The notes under the pieces are model-generated. The model saw only the letters and a program-made list of their open reading frames with translations, had not been told where the DNA came from and did no database searches. 64,000 nt of DNA from Salvia splendens (lineage: Eukaryota; Streptophyta; Magnoliopsida; Lamiales; Lamiaceae), in assembly GCF_004379255.2 (NCBI RefSeq), contig NC_056037.1:16998902-17062901 (forward strand), given 5' to 3'. Below are positions 1 through 11,091 of this stretch, one piece after another. Each line of letters begins with the position of its first letter. Positions within the stretch are counted from its first letter, which is position 1. A program made the position numbers and the translations under genes.

Positions 1-2981
1 ATGTAGGTGCTATTCTCCATAAATCCCTTTGAAGCCTCTTGCTCTCACGCTTCAGGAATTCTTCATCCTCCCCACGGTTCTCTAACCATTTTTCTTCAGC
101 TTCAATATCATTACGGTGTGAATCATTGGCAACCTTCCGCAATTCAAACTTCAGCTTTTTGGCCTTCAGTTTCTTCATTCGCTGAGCATTATGTGCTCCA
201 TATGGTTGAAATAGATGGCGATGATCAGTGCAGGCAATGAGAAATTTACGATGATCAAAGATGCAACTTTTGGCCCGTGCGCATGGCTGCAAAAGCACAC
301 AAATCAATCTAACAGTCGATACCAAAAAAACATGCAGAAAGAAAATTGATCAAGAAATGAATCCTGAAGTGGTGAAAGAGATGCTAGAACAAAATAGGCT
401 AGCCACTCACTAGGTGGTAAGTTTTGGGACATCTATCAACACGACACCCTATGGTTGCTCCAGGTCTCCTACAGCGGCTGCATTTGAGTACCCTACCTCT
501 GTAAAGTGCAGCTCTCACATTTTTCAAGCATCCAAGTCCAGCAAAATAAACCTGTAAAAAAAGTTATCAGACTAGCAGATTAAAACTTGCTTACAGGAAT
601 TAATAAAAAATAAGAACATGTCGTTAAATGTTTCAACATAATGAAATATAGCAGCAAAAACATGTGATGCATAAAAAGAAGCCCACAATATTATTGCACA
701 TATGATGAAGGAAATGAAAGAAGATATATTTTGAACTTGCAATGTCAGCGGCTTCAGCATTGGTAGTCGCAGAAGACAAATGATGTAGAGCCTGAAACTT
801 TTTGCAGTTTAATTCACGGATCAAAGATTGTATTTAACCATATAATAAAAACAATAAAGGATGTGCCAAATTTGTCTTGCCTAGTGTCTAGGAAAGCATA
901 TTAGCCGTAAGTCAGGCAACCAATATGTTTTACAAAATGAAAACAAACATAGAAAAGCTTAAGAAGTCAGGCAACCAATATGACATAACAATCAAAGGCA
1001 CGCACTCATTGAAATTTATTCAAGCCAATAAATTGCATATCCCCTGTGAAATGAAAGGCAAGACAATGCCTCGGGAATGTTCCTGGCAATGGCTATTGCC
1101 TACTGTCCAAGCGACATACTACAAATTAATGTGCAATTAGATCTCCAATGCATCCAGAACACAAGACACCAGGCATACTAACTGCAATTATAAACAAAAG
1201 ATAAAAGAAAATCCAAAAAACCAATGATCAGATAAGCAAACAAAAAAAGATAAAAGATAAAAGATAAACCGAAAACCAAGCTTCTATCCAGCTCTCACAC
1301 GTTCATTCATACTGGTAAGAAAAGGGGAAGCATTCTTTCGTTCCTAATCAACTTTGTGCATTTAAGAATTTTCCATGAGTAGTAAAACAGTATTAATACA
1401 AAATAATGACACCAAAATGCATGGCATAAACCAATAGTCTAAACATGCAGTCAATATTCCACTGCCTGTTAAGTGAGATATAAGTTATAACTGAAGTAAA
1501 TATGTAACTCAGAATGTAAAACACACCTCCGGACTCCATACAGCACATTGCTGATGAACCCAAATTCCTGCTATACCAAACCTATCATTAATAGGACCTA
1601 GGAGTTTTCCAAGCCATCCAAATTGATCACCAAATCCATCGCAAACATCATAATTAGGTTCTTCTGATGCAGATGATCCACTGTAGACCTCGTTATCACT
1701 GCCAGCACCTTCAAGTAAGAGTATTTTTGGAGGCTTTCCATTCGTCCCACCCCCACATAAACCACAGCGCCTTCCTAGTTTTATTTTAGGTTTTCTGTTG
1801 GTAACAGCTGGAGGATTGTATCGGCCTTCTGATTTAATATCAATATCATTTTCAAGAGGCTTTTCAGGATTCTCATCATCCTTTGTTTGGTCAGCAGAGC
1901 CACAATCAAACTCGGTAGCATTTACTTGGCCAGGTACAATATCACATGCTAATTTTTCCATCTCCACTTGTTCAACCCTTGTCTCGACGTTCCCATTGCT
2001 GTTGCATTCTTCTATTGTCTTCTCTTCAATTACAGTCTCCTCTCCCTGGGCTAACTGTGAAGCCATATTGCAATCTATTTCAATTTCAGTAGTACACTCC
2101 AACCTACACTCCAAAGATAACCCTTCAGCCACTTCTGCCTCATTTATCACTTCTAAAATCTTGTCTCTGTTCTTTGGTTTCCCATCCTCCGACTCACTTG
2201 ATGACCTTTCAGCCCCTTCAGCCTCATTTATCACTTCTAAAATCTTGTCTCTGTTCTTTGGTTTCCCATCCTCCGACTCACCTGATGACCCTTCAGCACC
2301 TTCTGCCTTATTTATCACTTCTAAAGTCTTGACTCTGTTCTTTGGCTTCCCATCCTCCGACTCACCTTCCAGATCATCATCCTGGTTGTCATTTTCCAAA
2401 ACATTTGATGCTTTAATTCTGCCTGGCCTCTTTGATTTAACAACCGTTGATTTCTCACCTACCAAGGGCTCTTTCTTCATTAAAAACTGAGGTTCCTGTT
2501 CATCCCGTAACCGATCAAGATCCTGAAACAGCTTTCTTTTACCCTTCAATGACGAATGCCCCCTTCCTCTTCCAGGAGAACATCCACTCTCTTGCCTGGA
2601 TCTCAACCTTGGCGTCCAACCATCCCTTTCCCCATCACTCGAACTTGAGCATGGCATTTCACATTGCGCCCTATCTACTCTCCTAACTCTCTCAACACTG
2701 CTACCCACACCATTATCAACCTTCCTCCGCTTTGTAGGCGGAAGAGGTGATGAATCAAGCAGCACAGGCGCTTTACGAACCCTAGTGCTCCTCCGGAGTT
2801 CATGTTCATTCTCTTCATTAATAAACTCACTTGACTCCACCTTATGGACCCCTCTGTGGCTCTTATTATAACCTTTTTCATAAATTGCATCTAATTTCTT
2901 GTGCTTCTTCTTCCCCTTATACTTATTCCTAATCTTCTGATCTTTCCTCTTCACAACTGAGTCAAACCGCGATAATCGCAT
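1..2981 (-). CDS. ATAD2-like AAA-ATPase gene, 5' half (ePHD-containing N-terminus), 3' end outside window
   Basis: Three exons are visible on the minus strand: 1527-2981, 411-551 and 1-286, the last running off the edge. Introns are GT-AG (donor GTGTGT at 1526, acceptor TTTTACAG before 551; donor GTGAGTG at 410, acceptor TTTTGCAG before 286) and all junctions are in phase 0. I chose the ATG at 2981 (MRLSR), not the in-frame ATG at 3002, because the plant family starts this way. Residues 1-35 are Lys/Arg-rich. RRSTRVRKAP with VLLDSSP follows at about 63-79, then a KRRK nuclear signal and an acidic linker. An extended PHD zinc finger starts near residue 404 (CGLCGGG), continues through WVHQQCAVWSPE and exon 2 (CSRCRRPGATIGC, CPKTYHL), and ends in exon 3 (PCAR, then a Lys/Glu-rich helix). 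The family (Arabidopsis At3g15120 type) goes on into an AAA+ ATPase and is presumed chromatin-associated; that part is not in the window. Confidence 0.87.
552..1526 (-). other. Intron 1 of the ATAD2-like gene
   Basis: A 975-bp AT-rich intron interrupts the extended PHD finger exactly between the Glu of WSPE and the Val of VYFAG. I see no exon, repeat end or RNA gene in it. Short open frames here have no recognisable content. Confidence 0.8.
2127..2376 (-). repeat. 84-bp in-frame tandem repeat, three copies, in exon 1
   Basis: The string CACTTCTAAAATCTTG (plus strand) and its variant recur at 2148, 2232 and 2316, exactly 84 bp apart. On the coding strand each unit gives 28 residues of the form ESEDGKPKNRDKILEVIN plus EAEGAE. 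The last coding copy is the most diverged. The array lies in the acidic linker between the basic N-terminus and the PHD finger, so it changes linker length without breaking the frame. Confidence 0.9.
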
Positions 2982-3420
2982 AGCAAAAACCTCCAACACC
3001 AAATATATAACAAAAAATCAATACAAATCCGTCGCACACCTCACACGTTTAATTCAACAATTCCTTTCCCCTTTTCTTAAAAAACGAGCTTCAGATAATC
3101 TGAAAATAACAAAATCTAAGATAATGAGGCCGATGAGAGACTGACCTTGGATAACGGATCATGCACAATAAACACAACAATCAAAAGGAGCCCTGTATAT
3201 ACATCAGATTTCAGCCGATTTCAATCGCACACACCAAACTTTCTCCGATTGTGACTCCGATTTTCCACTTGTAAAGCAAAATCCACCAAATTAATTTCAA
3301 TTTTCTTTTCCTCGGCTGCTAATTTGGTTTAGGGCTTTTTGTCTACTGTTTAAGAAGAGACTGCTTTGGGGCGGAGGTATTAAGAAATGAGATTTCGGAA
3401 TTCACACTGGAAAAACAATA
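2982..3420 (-). promoter_or_regulatory. 5' leader and probable proximal promoter of the ATAD2-like gene
   Basis: This is the stretch immediately upstream of the chosen ATG. It has a pyrimidine-rich tract and, near 3325-3345 on the coding strand, GCCCTAAACC, which resembles the telo-box found near start sites of many plant growth-related genes. No clear TATA box is visible. A donor-like AAGGTCAGT near 3145 and an acceptor-like TTATTTTCAG near 3102 are too close together to be a normal plant intron. The transcription start is not determined. Confidence 0.35.
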
Positions 3421-3692
3421 TACAAGATACCTGAAAATTTAAAGCACTCGCGTCAGGAGCGCGTCTGTTGCACGAGTCAGTGAGGGGATAGGAGCCGGGC
3501 CCACAAGGTTTTTATTGGTAAAAGTGGCTGCTGTGTAGTTGACTAGTTGGGATGTTTGTTGCCACGCGCTGACTTCTGAGAATGGGGTATGTCGCGTAAC
3601 CTGAATTTCTCAAATATTGTTGATTTTTGCCACCAAAGATTACCGCCAAAATGGAATATATGATTTTATTTGGGAGTTATTGGTACGAGTAT

Positions 3693-3760
3693 CTATAATC
3701 TATAACTATATAAAGTGGCAATTGTGGAGATATTAACAGAAATGCCACTGAAAGCAGATT
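3693..3760 (+). repeat. Helitron-like 5' terminus remnant
   Basis: The sequence TCTATAACTATATAAAG, followed by GTGGCAATTGTGG and an AT-rich start, has the TC-TATA-type beginning of plant Helitron 5' ends and resembles the clearer copies at 4632 and 6487. It is preceded by A. No matching 3' end can be assigned with confidence. Confidence 0.35.
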
Positions 3761-3959
3761 GGGTGGGAAAACAAGAGTCTATTAATTAGTAGTACAATAT
3801 TCATCATCTCGAGAAATGGATTGACGGCAAATCTGCTGTCATAGAGCAAAAGTGGTCTCTCTCTTCGTGCTCTCCGTGTGTTTGCTCTTCCCAAAAAGAG
3901 TTCACTTACCAGAAAAGTTTGGTAGAATTATTTATGAAAATGAACACTTATTAAAACCA

Positions 3960-4220
3960 AACCTGTCTCCCTCACCCTAAAAAATAATCCGCCGCTGCAG
4001 TTCGTCTGCCTCGAGACCTCGCCTCCTCCGCTCTCCTTACTTTCTCCGTCCAGAGGCAGCACGCAGCGCCTGACCGCCTCCATTGATGGCACTCTGTCGC
4101 TGCCCCGCGGACTCTGATGCTGCACCGTCGTTGCGTGGGTCACTGCGGCTTGCTGTTGTCAGCGTCATCGTCCGGATCGTCGTGCGGCTGCTCGCCGACA
4201 GTCCCACCCAACAAAGCTAA
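3960..4220. other. GC-rich island of unknown origin in AT-rich intergenic DNA
   Basis: About 250 bp are conspicuously rich in CCG/CTC and CpG while both flanks are AT-rich. This looks like a first-exon or 5'-leader fragment carried by a mobile element. Frames on both strands are short (the longest is 71 codons, minus strand) and I recognise no protein in them. Confidence 0.4.
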
Positions 4221-4699
4221 GCATTTTATTTTAAAATCTTGCTTAAAGTTTGACTTTTGAAAATTCAAACATTTGGTTATTGATTTGAAACTTTAGTTTG
4301 GAAGATTTAGATGGTATTGTTAGTTGTGTGGGGTTTCCCATGAGTTACATATTTTAACATGCTCATGCTCATAATTTGAAAATAGAGAACTTTTACCTCA
4401 ATTGAAAAAAAAGTGGAGAACTTTTTTGACTGTGGTTATCTTGATTTGTGCTAAAATTATATGAGCTTGATTGTAAGAGATTGGAGATATAAGGAGATAA
4501 ATTTGGAATGTAATCTACCTTGAACATGATTCAGACTGATATAGGAAGTGTCGTGCTCCTTCCTCTGCACTCTCTCCTTTTCTTACTGTAGACATTTTTT
4601 TTAATTGTGAAATGTGAAATTTGGGATAAAATCTATACATATATAAAAGGGGAGTTTTGGGGTATTTATGGAAATGTCATTTTAGTTGAAATACTATTA

Positions 4700-6403
4700 C
4701 AATTTTGTTGATGCATTTCAACATTGTTTTGGATTCTGTCGATGTATGAATATTAAATACAAAACATGAATTCTCATTATTATTGTGCATTATTAAAAAC
4801 TGAACCCAAACATTTACAAGCGACTCTTAATATTCATTACTGAAACACGTTTACAAATAACAAATAATAAACCCAGCCCTTTCATTTCATTTTCTCCATT
4901 AAAAGTGGTAGTCAACCCTAAACATTCCTAAATGATTTTAGTATAAAAGTGAAAAGTTTTTTAGCCCTTACAGAAAAGTTCTTAACAAGTAGTAATTCAC
5001 TTGCTAGAGAATCCTTCCGAATTCTCTTTTTCTTAGAGCTCTGTTACGGGGAGCACAATAAGAAAGACAACTCCTCAATATTTATAAAAATATAAAATAT
5101 CATATGGAAACAAAAACACATTAAAAAAGTTTAGAAACGGTTGATTAGTCCCTCCAAGAAGTGAAAAAGTTTTTTTTTTTGTCATAATTGAGGAAGTGAA
5201 TGGTTTTAAAGGAGGGAAAGTGAAAAGGTTTTTGGAAAACAATTTATAATGAAAGTTTCATTGATCGACTCAGTACATGCGAGGTGATCAGGTGGATGCT
5301 CAAAATGGAGAGTTCACGATGTCGAATTTGATAGATTGTGAGGTGAGTGGATTGGTTGTTTGAGGGCATCGTTTGTGGATAATGTGGTGAATTGTAAGGT
5401 TTATGTTGGGGAGGAAGTGACAGGTTCGTTTTTGTATCGAGGGAGCGGAAGGGTGTGTGTTCGTGCTAGCCTCACATCAGATTAGGATATAACGCTTCTA
5501 TCTTCGGGTGAGGAGCAGACCTATAATTGATGACAACAATGGCGTTTGGTTTGTGCATTTGTTTGCTTCCAGAAACCCTTCCATGTTTGTTGTAAGAGTT
5601 GAATTTCAAAATTACAATTTATTACTATTACTATTACTATTACTATTACTAGAAGTACACTTTGAAGTAAACATCTTTCTCTATGTATGAGTTCTACACT
5701 TTTAAAGAATATGTTTTTCCTAAAGTAGTTCAACATCTCATTGTCCCAACATGATCTGTTTTACTGTTTAGGAGTCGAAAGCTTGAAGTGGAAGATTTTT
5801 TTCGTATGCTACTTTTCCCAAGGTGATTAAGGAAATGTTTGTGCTCCGATTTTTGTATTTTATTAACAGTCACGTGTGTTTCTATTTGTAGGACGACCTT
5901 TGATGTAGCCACCAAAGGTTGAGTTACAGAGGAATAGAGGAGTATCTGGCAAAGGCAAATTGGTTTTGAGGACCGGAAATTGGGCAAAGGTTGATGATTT
6001 TCAATGATGAGAGCATTGTGAACATTTCCCCAAATGCTGAAAATGTCGATCCAATACATAAATTTTGAGGAAAAAAAGTAGTAGTATTATTTATTTATCT
6101 CGATTTCTCTTTCTTTTGGAGGATACACATTTTTGGTAGATAGTTTTCTCTCAAATTTATGAGATTATTTATCTGTGTTTTTCGTTATGTTATAATTAAT
6201 ATATCTTTAGAGTAAAATATGTAAGTATGTTATTAATATATCTTCAATGCAGTACACCCTCAATTTTATAATAGTGGAGTCATTTTTCTATTTTGTGACG
6301 TTCCATCATAGTATAGTCATTTTCCTATTTAGCAAAAAATTTATATTTTCCCCATCTTACTTTATTTTCTCTACTTTTCTCTTTTTTATACTTTATTAAA
6401 GTA
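4700..6403. other. Intergenic AT-rich DNA, no recognised gene
   Basis: Nothing here can be assigned to a gene. The part at about 5230-5560 is less AT-rich and one frame near 5383-5460 looks protein-like for some 25 codons, but I do not recognise it and stops flank it. It may be another captured fragment. Confidence 0.4.
5622..5651 (+). repeat. (ATTACT)n microsatellite
   Basis: ATTACT is repeated about five times without interruption. It creates a meaningless poly-Leu stretch in one frame. Confidence 0.85.
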
Positions 6404-7977
6404 CTTCCTCCGTCCCCTAATAATTGTCCATTTTGATTTCAGCACGAATTTTAAGAAATTTAAAGAAAAGAGAGTTGAAAATTTTAGTATATAAAATGGG
6501 AGTTTTGGGGGTATTTATGGAATCTTAGTTGAAAAAATATATACAATTAAAGATAAAATGTAAAATGTGTGATTAAAGGGCCTCTAAAGATATGATTATG
6601 TGTTGGAATGTATGATTAGTAGAGCTCTAATAACTAATAACGTATTTCTTTAATAAGTGGAAGACAACCATTGAAATCAAATTTAATTCAATAAAACCTA
6701 ACAATATGGGTAGTGGTTTAACTTCTACACAAATTTGGTTCAAATTTAAAAAATCTTCCATTGAGAACGGTTAAATTTTTTTATGCCATTTATTACTACT
6801 TCAATTTATAATAAATTATAATTGGGATCACTAAGAGTCAATAGAGAAGAATGTAAAAGGGATTACCGCATTAGAATGGCAAAGGCTACTAAATTTTCTA
6901 TAAATACCAATTCTGTTAATTAAAATTGCCATGGACTCATGACCGTGGTGGAAAAAAATGTCTAGCTTTGCATTTCATTTTTTAACCTTCGTATATGTAT
7001 TCCATTCCTTCTATTACATTCATGCACATGAGAAATATAATTATTTGATTAGATAGAATACAAGTATAGCTTCAACAAAACACTACTTCGGATATAATAA
7101 ACAATACCAATTTTGTTAATTAAAATTGCCATGGACTCATGACCGTGGTGGAAAAAAAATTTCTAGCTTTGCATTTCATTTTTTAACCTTCGTATATGTA
7201 TTCCATTCCTTCTATTACATTCATGCACATGAGAAATACAATTATTTGATTAGATAGAATACAAGTATAGCTTCAACAAAACACTACTTCGGATATAATA
7301 AATAATACCATTGGATGAATAGATGCTTGGATGAATGCAAGCAAGATTTTTTTTATTTACCGTTCACATAACCCTATTGTAAAACACTTTCTTGATATGA
7401 GCATATAAACAGATTTACAGCCAAGATTTATGTAAAAAAACCTCTACTATCAGTAAGGATTATCAAGTAGGCCGACCCAGTGTAAGATATTGAATACAGA
7501 TCCAAAACCCACAAAATAGAATAAGTGATCAACAAAGTAAAATTGAACTGGGACGGAGGGAGAATTTTATTGATATTTGGCTCATTTGTTGGTCATGATG
7601 AGTATATTTTAAAGTTAAGGGTTTAGGATTTAGGTTTCAAGGTTTGAGTTTTTAGTATATAGGGTCACTATATTGCAATGAAATGAAGCTCGACTAGAAA
7701 GTGTCTCACCAGTGCAATCTTAAATTATAGCTTTTGATAAACAATATCTTTAATCTCATTAGGAGAAGTGGTAATTATACATTCTTTAGGTTTTTTTGTT
7801 TTGTGTGATGTAAATTTGCTTTATTTTTTAGTCTCACGGTCTGAGTCAGTTTTCCATTTTACAAAAATAATGTACAGTATATAATAAAACGTGAGTGGAA
7901 TAAGTTAGTGGAATGTGAGAGCTATTTACCATTTTTGGTAAAAGTAAAAATGGACAATTAATGAGGGACGGATGGAG
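6404..7977. mobile_element. Stowaway-like MITE split by later insertions
   Basis: The left end CTTCCTCCGTCCC, followed within 20 bases by TTGTCCATTTT, and the right end (reverse complement CTCCATCCGTCCC, then ATTGTCCATTTTT) are clear inverted repeats of the Stowaway/Tc1-mariner type. Both are flanked by TA. Normal members are a few hundred bp; this one is 1.57 kb because a Helitron-like start (about 6487) and the 200-bp duplication lie inside it. An extra orphan right end GGGACGGAGGGAG sits at 7550-7562. Confidence 0.6.
6904..7306 (+). repeat. 200-bp tandem duplication (two copies)
   Basis: The block starting ATACCAATTYTGTTAATT and containing GCCATGGACTCATGACCG, TGCACATGAGAAATA and CACTACTTCGGATATAATA occurs at 6904-7103 and again at 7104-7306. 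The copies differ at only a handful of positions, so the duplication is recent. A third start (ATACCATTGG) is cut short after 7306. No coding content. Confidence 0.92.
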
Positions 7978-7979
7978 TA

Positions 7980-8650
7980 TTTTTGAACACTTAATAAGAT
8001 ATTTTTATGATGAAAGAATTGTGCATCGTATAAAAATAAATAAAATAATAATAGTATATGTTGGAATTTTTAATAATTTGCATAAGCAACTAAAATGAGG
8101 GAAATTATTAAAAGTTATATAATTGTAAATGTATGATGGATGTTTGTGGTAATAATCTAACTGTAATATAATTTAAATGAATATGAAATTATCAATTTGA
8201 TAACCACAGTATACAATTGTAGTGAATAGATAATTAAATTAAACTATAGTTTATATTTTCTCTCTTTTATTAATAACCTATTATTATATTGATAAACTCA
8301 ATTTTATATCTTTATGCGAATGTTGTTTTATACTAATATTTTATTTTTATTATAATTCAACTTTTCCAAAATTGATATATATTCTTTAATTTATTTTCAA
8401 GTTTATTAACACAAACAATGTTAGTGTGTTGTAATATTTGTGAAATTTACTTATTTTCTCATTATTTTGTATAAGGCAAAATTATTGTTACATACAGTAC
8501 ATACCTATTTATTGCATATCTTGAGTCGCAAAATTATTATTGCATACATATCTATTTATACACATCTCGAGTGGGATGAAGGGAGTATTAAGAAGTCCCT
8601 TATGTTGTCATATTTGGTGTTTGATTATTTCTTCTTATTATTCATTTATG
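7980..8650. other. AT-rich stretch without recognisable features
   Basis: Very AT-rich sequence with simple TTTATT/ATAAAT composition. No gene, transposon end or RNA is recognised on either strand. Confidence 0.5.
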
Positions 8651-8655
8651 AAAAA

Positions 8656-8691
8656 TGTTTGGATCGGGCATCGCATGTGGGTGGATACTAG
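8656..8691 (+). repeat. Degenerate Helitron 3' terminus
   Basis: CGGGCATCGCATGTGGG, then GGATACTAG and T, keeps the pattern of a Helitron 3' end (GTGCATCGCAC-type hairpin, short spacer, CTAG before T), but the hairpin has mismatches. CTAG is at 8688-8691. Confidence 0.45.
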
Positions 8692-8880
8692 TTCTTTATA
8701 GATTGCGAGAATCTGCTGAGTATAGACCGTTGTGTAGTGTAGAATGGGTTAATTTTGGTATAATTGATATTGATGGGGTATTAATTTGGTTTAAATTGGT
8801 TTAACTGTCAATAAATGTTTTATTTGCTGATATTAATCGTGAATTGATTGTAGGTAACAGTTGGAAAAAAATTGAGCTGA

Positions 8881-9177
8881 TTGGTCATGATAAATCGTGA
8901 AGAACTCGCCGGCGACAACAGAGGAAGCAACCCGCCTGTTGTGGTGGGGCTGGCAGTGCTGTGGAGCCTATGTTTTCTGTACGGGACAAGAGGGCAGATA
9001 AGGAGCTCCCACAAGTGGGCTAAGTCGGAGGCCATTCTGAGGGAGTTGCGAAACTTCCACCACCAAGCTCCGCCAGGTTGCTGATGCTATGACGGTGGAG
9101 ATGCACGCTGGTCTAGATTCGGAGGGCGGTAGTTAGCTAAGATGCTCATAAGTTACGCTGACAATCTTCCCACAGGG
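8881..9177 (+). pseudogene. Captured hexokinase exon 1 fragment
   Basis: The plus strand encodes a hydrophobic anchor (VVVGLAVLWSLCFLYG) and then KWAKSEAILREL. After a one-base frame change it reads KLRQVADAMTVEMHAG and LDSEGGS, then, past a stop, MLISYADNLPTG. This is the N-terminal anchor and first conserved block of membrane-anchored (type B) plant hexokinases, which phosphorylate glucose at the mitochondrial surface and in glucose signalling. The fragment ends at CCCACAGG followed by GTGTGC, the position of the first exon-intron junction in the family, so genomic DNA and not cDNA was copied. Defects: a frameshift just before the KLRQ block, a TAG in place of a Lys codon after SEGGS, and a lost base two codons later. 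No further hexokinase exon is seen downstream, so no enzyme can be made. Confidence 0.8.
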
Positions 9178-9859
9178 TGTGCTTTTATATATGATTGTGC
9201 ACAAATGTGTTTTGTGTTTCCTGATTGTATTTGATATGCTTCTGTATTTATACTATTTGATTTGATTTTAGCAATCATCTTGCTCAAATCTGGTGCATTT
9301 GGCCCTTATTCGAAATCTCAACTGCCATTAGCTAATAATTCTTGATTTCAGACACAATAAACTGGTTTTTATTTCAGATTGGAGGTATGAGGAGTAGGGC
9401 GATGGTAACATTGATTTGTATGGTGGGGTTTGTACAACTTTTGGGTTTTCCAACTACATAGTAAAACTTATTTGTTGATAACTTTTACTTTTAGTCACTG
9501 ACATTATGATTTCTGATTTTGTTATCTTGACATATGTTTATGCAGGAGCTATGATTATTTTTTATTTTTAGGATGTCCATAATATCTCACTTTGATTGTG
9601 TTGTATACGATAACACTATTAATAAAAGTCAAGGTTAATCACTTGCTCATGTTAGGTTATATGAGAAAAATCTGTGTTGTCATGGACAATTAATATTTTT
9701 CTTAATGTTGCGTATAAGGAAGTTTTTCAAAACATATGAACTTCATTTACTTTTGTATGATTTTTAGTTTTTATGCTTCTTCTCTGGAAAAGCATTATAG
9801 AATCAACACATTTTTTAAAATTGACAAAATTGGCTTACGGAGGAAGTTTTGAAGTATTA
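9178..9859. other. Probable captured intron and AT-rich filler
   Basis: T-rich sequence follows the hexokinase donor site and could be the start of its first intron. I looked for the next hexokinase exon (the DLGGTNFRV block) and did not find it. No other gene is seen. Confidence 0.4.
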
Positions 9860-10092
9860 CTCCCTCTTTTTCTAACTAAGTTGAGTTAAAACTTTTGGGC
9901 ACATAGATTAAGAAATTGTGTTGAAAAATAGGAGAGAAAAATAAAGTAGAAATAATAAAGAGAGAGTAAAGTAGGTGAGAGAATAGAGTAAGAGTGATTG
10001 GATGTTTTGTCTTTTGTCAAAAGAGGAAATGACTCAACTTAGTTGGGACATGTCAAAAAGGAATACGACTCAACTTAGTTGGGACGGAGGGA
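9860..10092. mobile_element. Stowaway-type MITE (233 bp)
   Basis: It starts CTCCCTC after TA and ends GACGGAGGGA. The subterminal CTAAGTTGAGT at the left matches ACTCAACTTAG at the right, where it is present twice. The internal GA-rich AGAGAGTAAAGTAGGTGAGA is typical of this MITE class. It has no coding capacity and would depend on a Tc1/mariner transposase supplied elsewhere. Confidence 0.75.
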
Positions 10093-10164
10093 ATAATTAA
10101 TATACATAATGTGATTTTTTTTCTTATGACAAAGTTTTTTTTTTTAAAAATTAACTCCTATATA

Positions 10165-10295
10165 AGAGAGGAAATTACAAATAAATTCATATACTATACA
10201 TAGGAGGAAATTACAACTGATCTCAAGAGGGCTCGAACTTGGCACCTTATGCAATAATGTCTAAGCTCCTTGCCTCTAGGACAAAGGCTCTGGAC
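10165..10295 (-). mobile_element. Possible tRNA-derived SINE remnant
   Basis: On the minus strand CCTAGAGGCAAGGAGC resembles a pol III A box and, about 35 bases on, AAGTTCGAGCCCTC resembles a B box (GTTCGARYC). This spacing is typical of plant SINE heads. The body and tail are not clear, and no target duplication was identified. Confidence 0.35.
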
Positions 10296-11091
10296 TATGA
10301 CAAAGTTGAAATGCCATGTATTGTGATTTCTGTGAACTAGGAGTACTTGCTTCTGTACCAAAGGCTACACCTACACTAGGTAAACTTGTAAGCGGCTCGG
10401 GGCGATGACGCAGAGGCGGATGGTTGCAGTGGTCGACAACTTTGGAGGAATCTGAGGGAAAACGGACCGCAAAAACAAAGAAAGGTGACATACAGAGATT
10501 TTTTTTTGGCAGGAATTGACTAGATACAAATAATTCAAGATTTAAGATTCCAAACTTCACTTTAATGGGTGATTTAAAGGGAGGAATTTCTCGGCAGACC
10601 AAAAAGAAACCTAGAGGTGATTATTACATTATGTTATCTCTCTTTTTTCCATCTATGTGTGTATATATGTAGGTGTGCATAAAAGGGGTTTTGCGATGAA
10701 AGGTGGCAACAACGATGGCGTTGCCAGTGGTGGATGGCAGCTTCGGACAACGGAGACCATGGCGAAGAGAAAACATGAGAGACGGAAATGAGGTTGATTG
10801 GTTACGCCACATTCAAGCATGTTGATTCGCAATCGGTGGCTCATAGCGATTGAATGCTGGACGTTGTGAAAAAGTGTGACTATTCTGTTCAAAAAATATA
10901 CAAAACTGTTCTAACCAACATTTCTATGTTACTTTAATTTTCAATTTATTTAATTTTACATTTGTAATGGTCTAAAATAGTGTTATTAGTAGTACAATTT
11001 TTTATATTTAAAGTCCACAAAATAATACTCATTTTCATTATTTTTTATTTATGTTAATTTATTGAGAATGTGTAATCAGTGAAAATTATTT
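10296..11091. other. Intergenic filler with two GC-richer patches
   Basis: The patches at about 10390-10470 and 10690-10870 are richer in GC than the surroundings and could be captured gene pieces. Translations on both strands are short and unrecognised. The remainder is AT-rich. Confidence 0.35.

Noticed and set aside
7..240. A plus-strand open frame at the left edge
   Set aside because: The minus strand here encodes the conserved exon 3 of the ATAD2-like gene, with a proper splice acceptor.
1798..2490. A 230-codon open frame on the plus strand across the host gene
   Set aside because: It is the antisense of exon 1 of the ATAD2-like gene and only mirrors its repeated linker; no recognisable domain.
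3088..3150. A 5'-leader intron of the ATAD2-like gene
   Set aside because: The donor-like and acceptor-like sites are only about 44 bases apart, too short for a plant intron.
5508..5690. Small ORF with a poly-Leu end
   Set aside because: The Leu run is the (ATTACT)n microsatellite; no start context or similarity.
10165..10295. A functional tRNA gene
   Set aside because: Only A- and B-box-like text is present; the cloverleaf does not close, so at best a SINE remnant.
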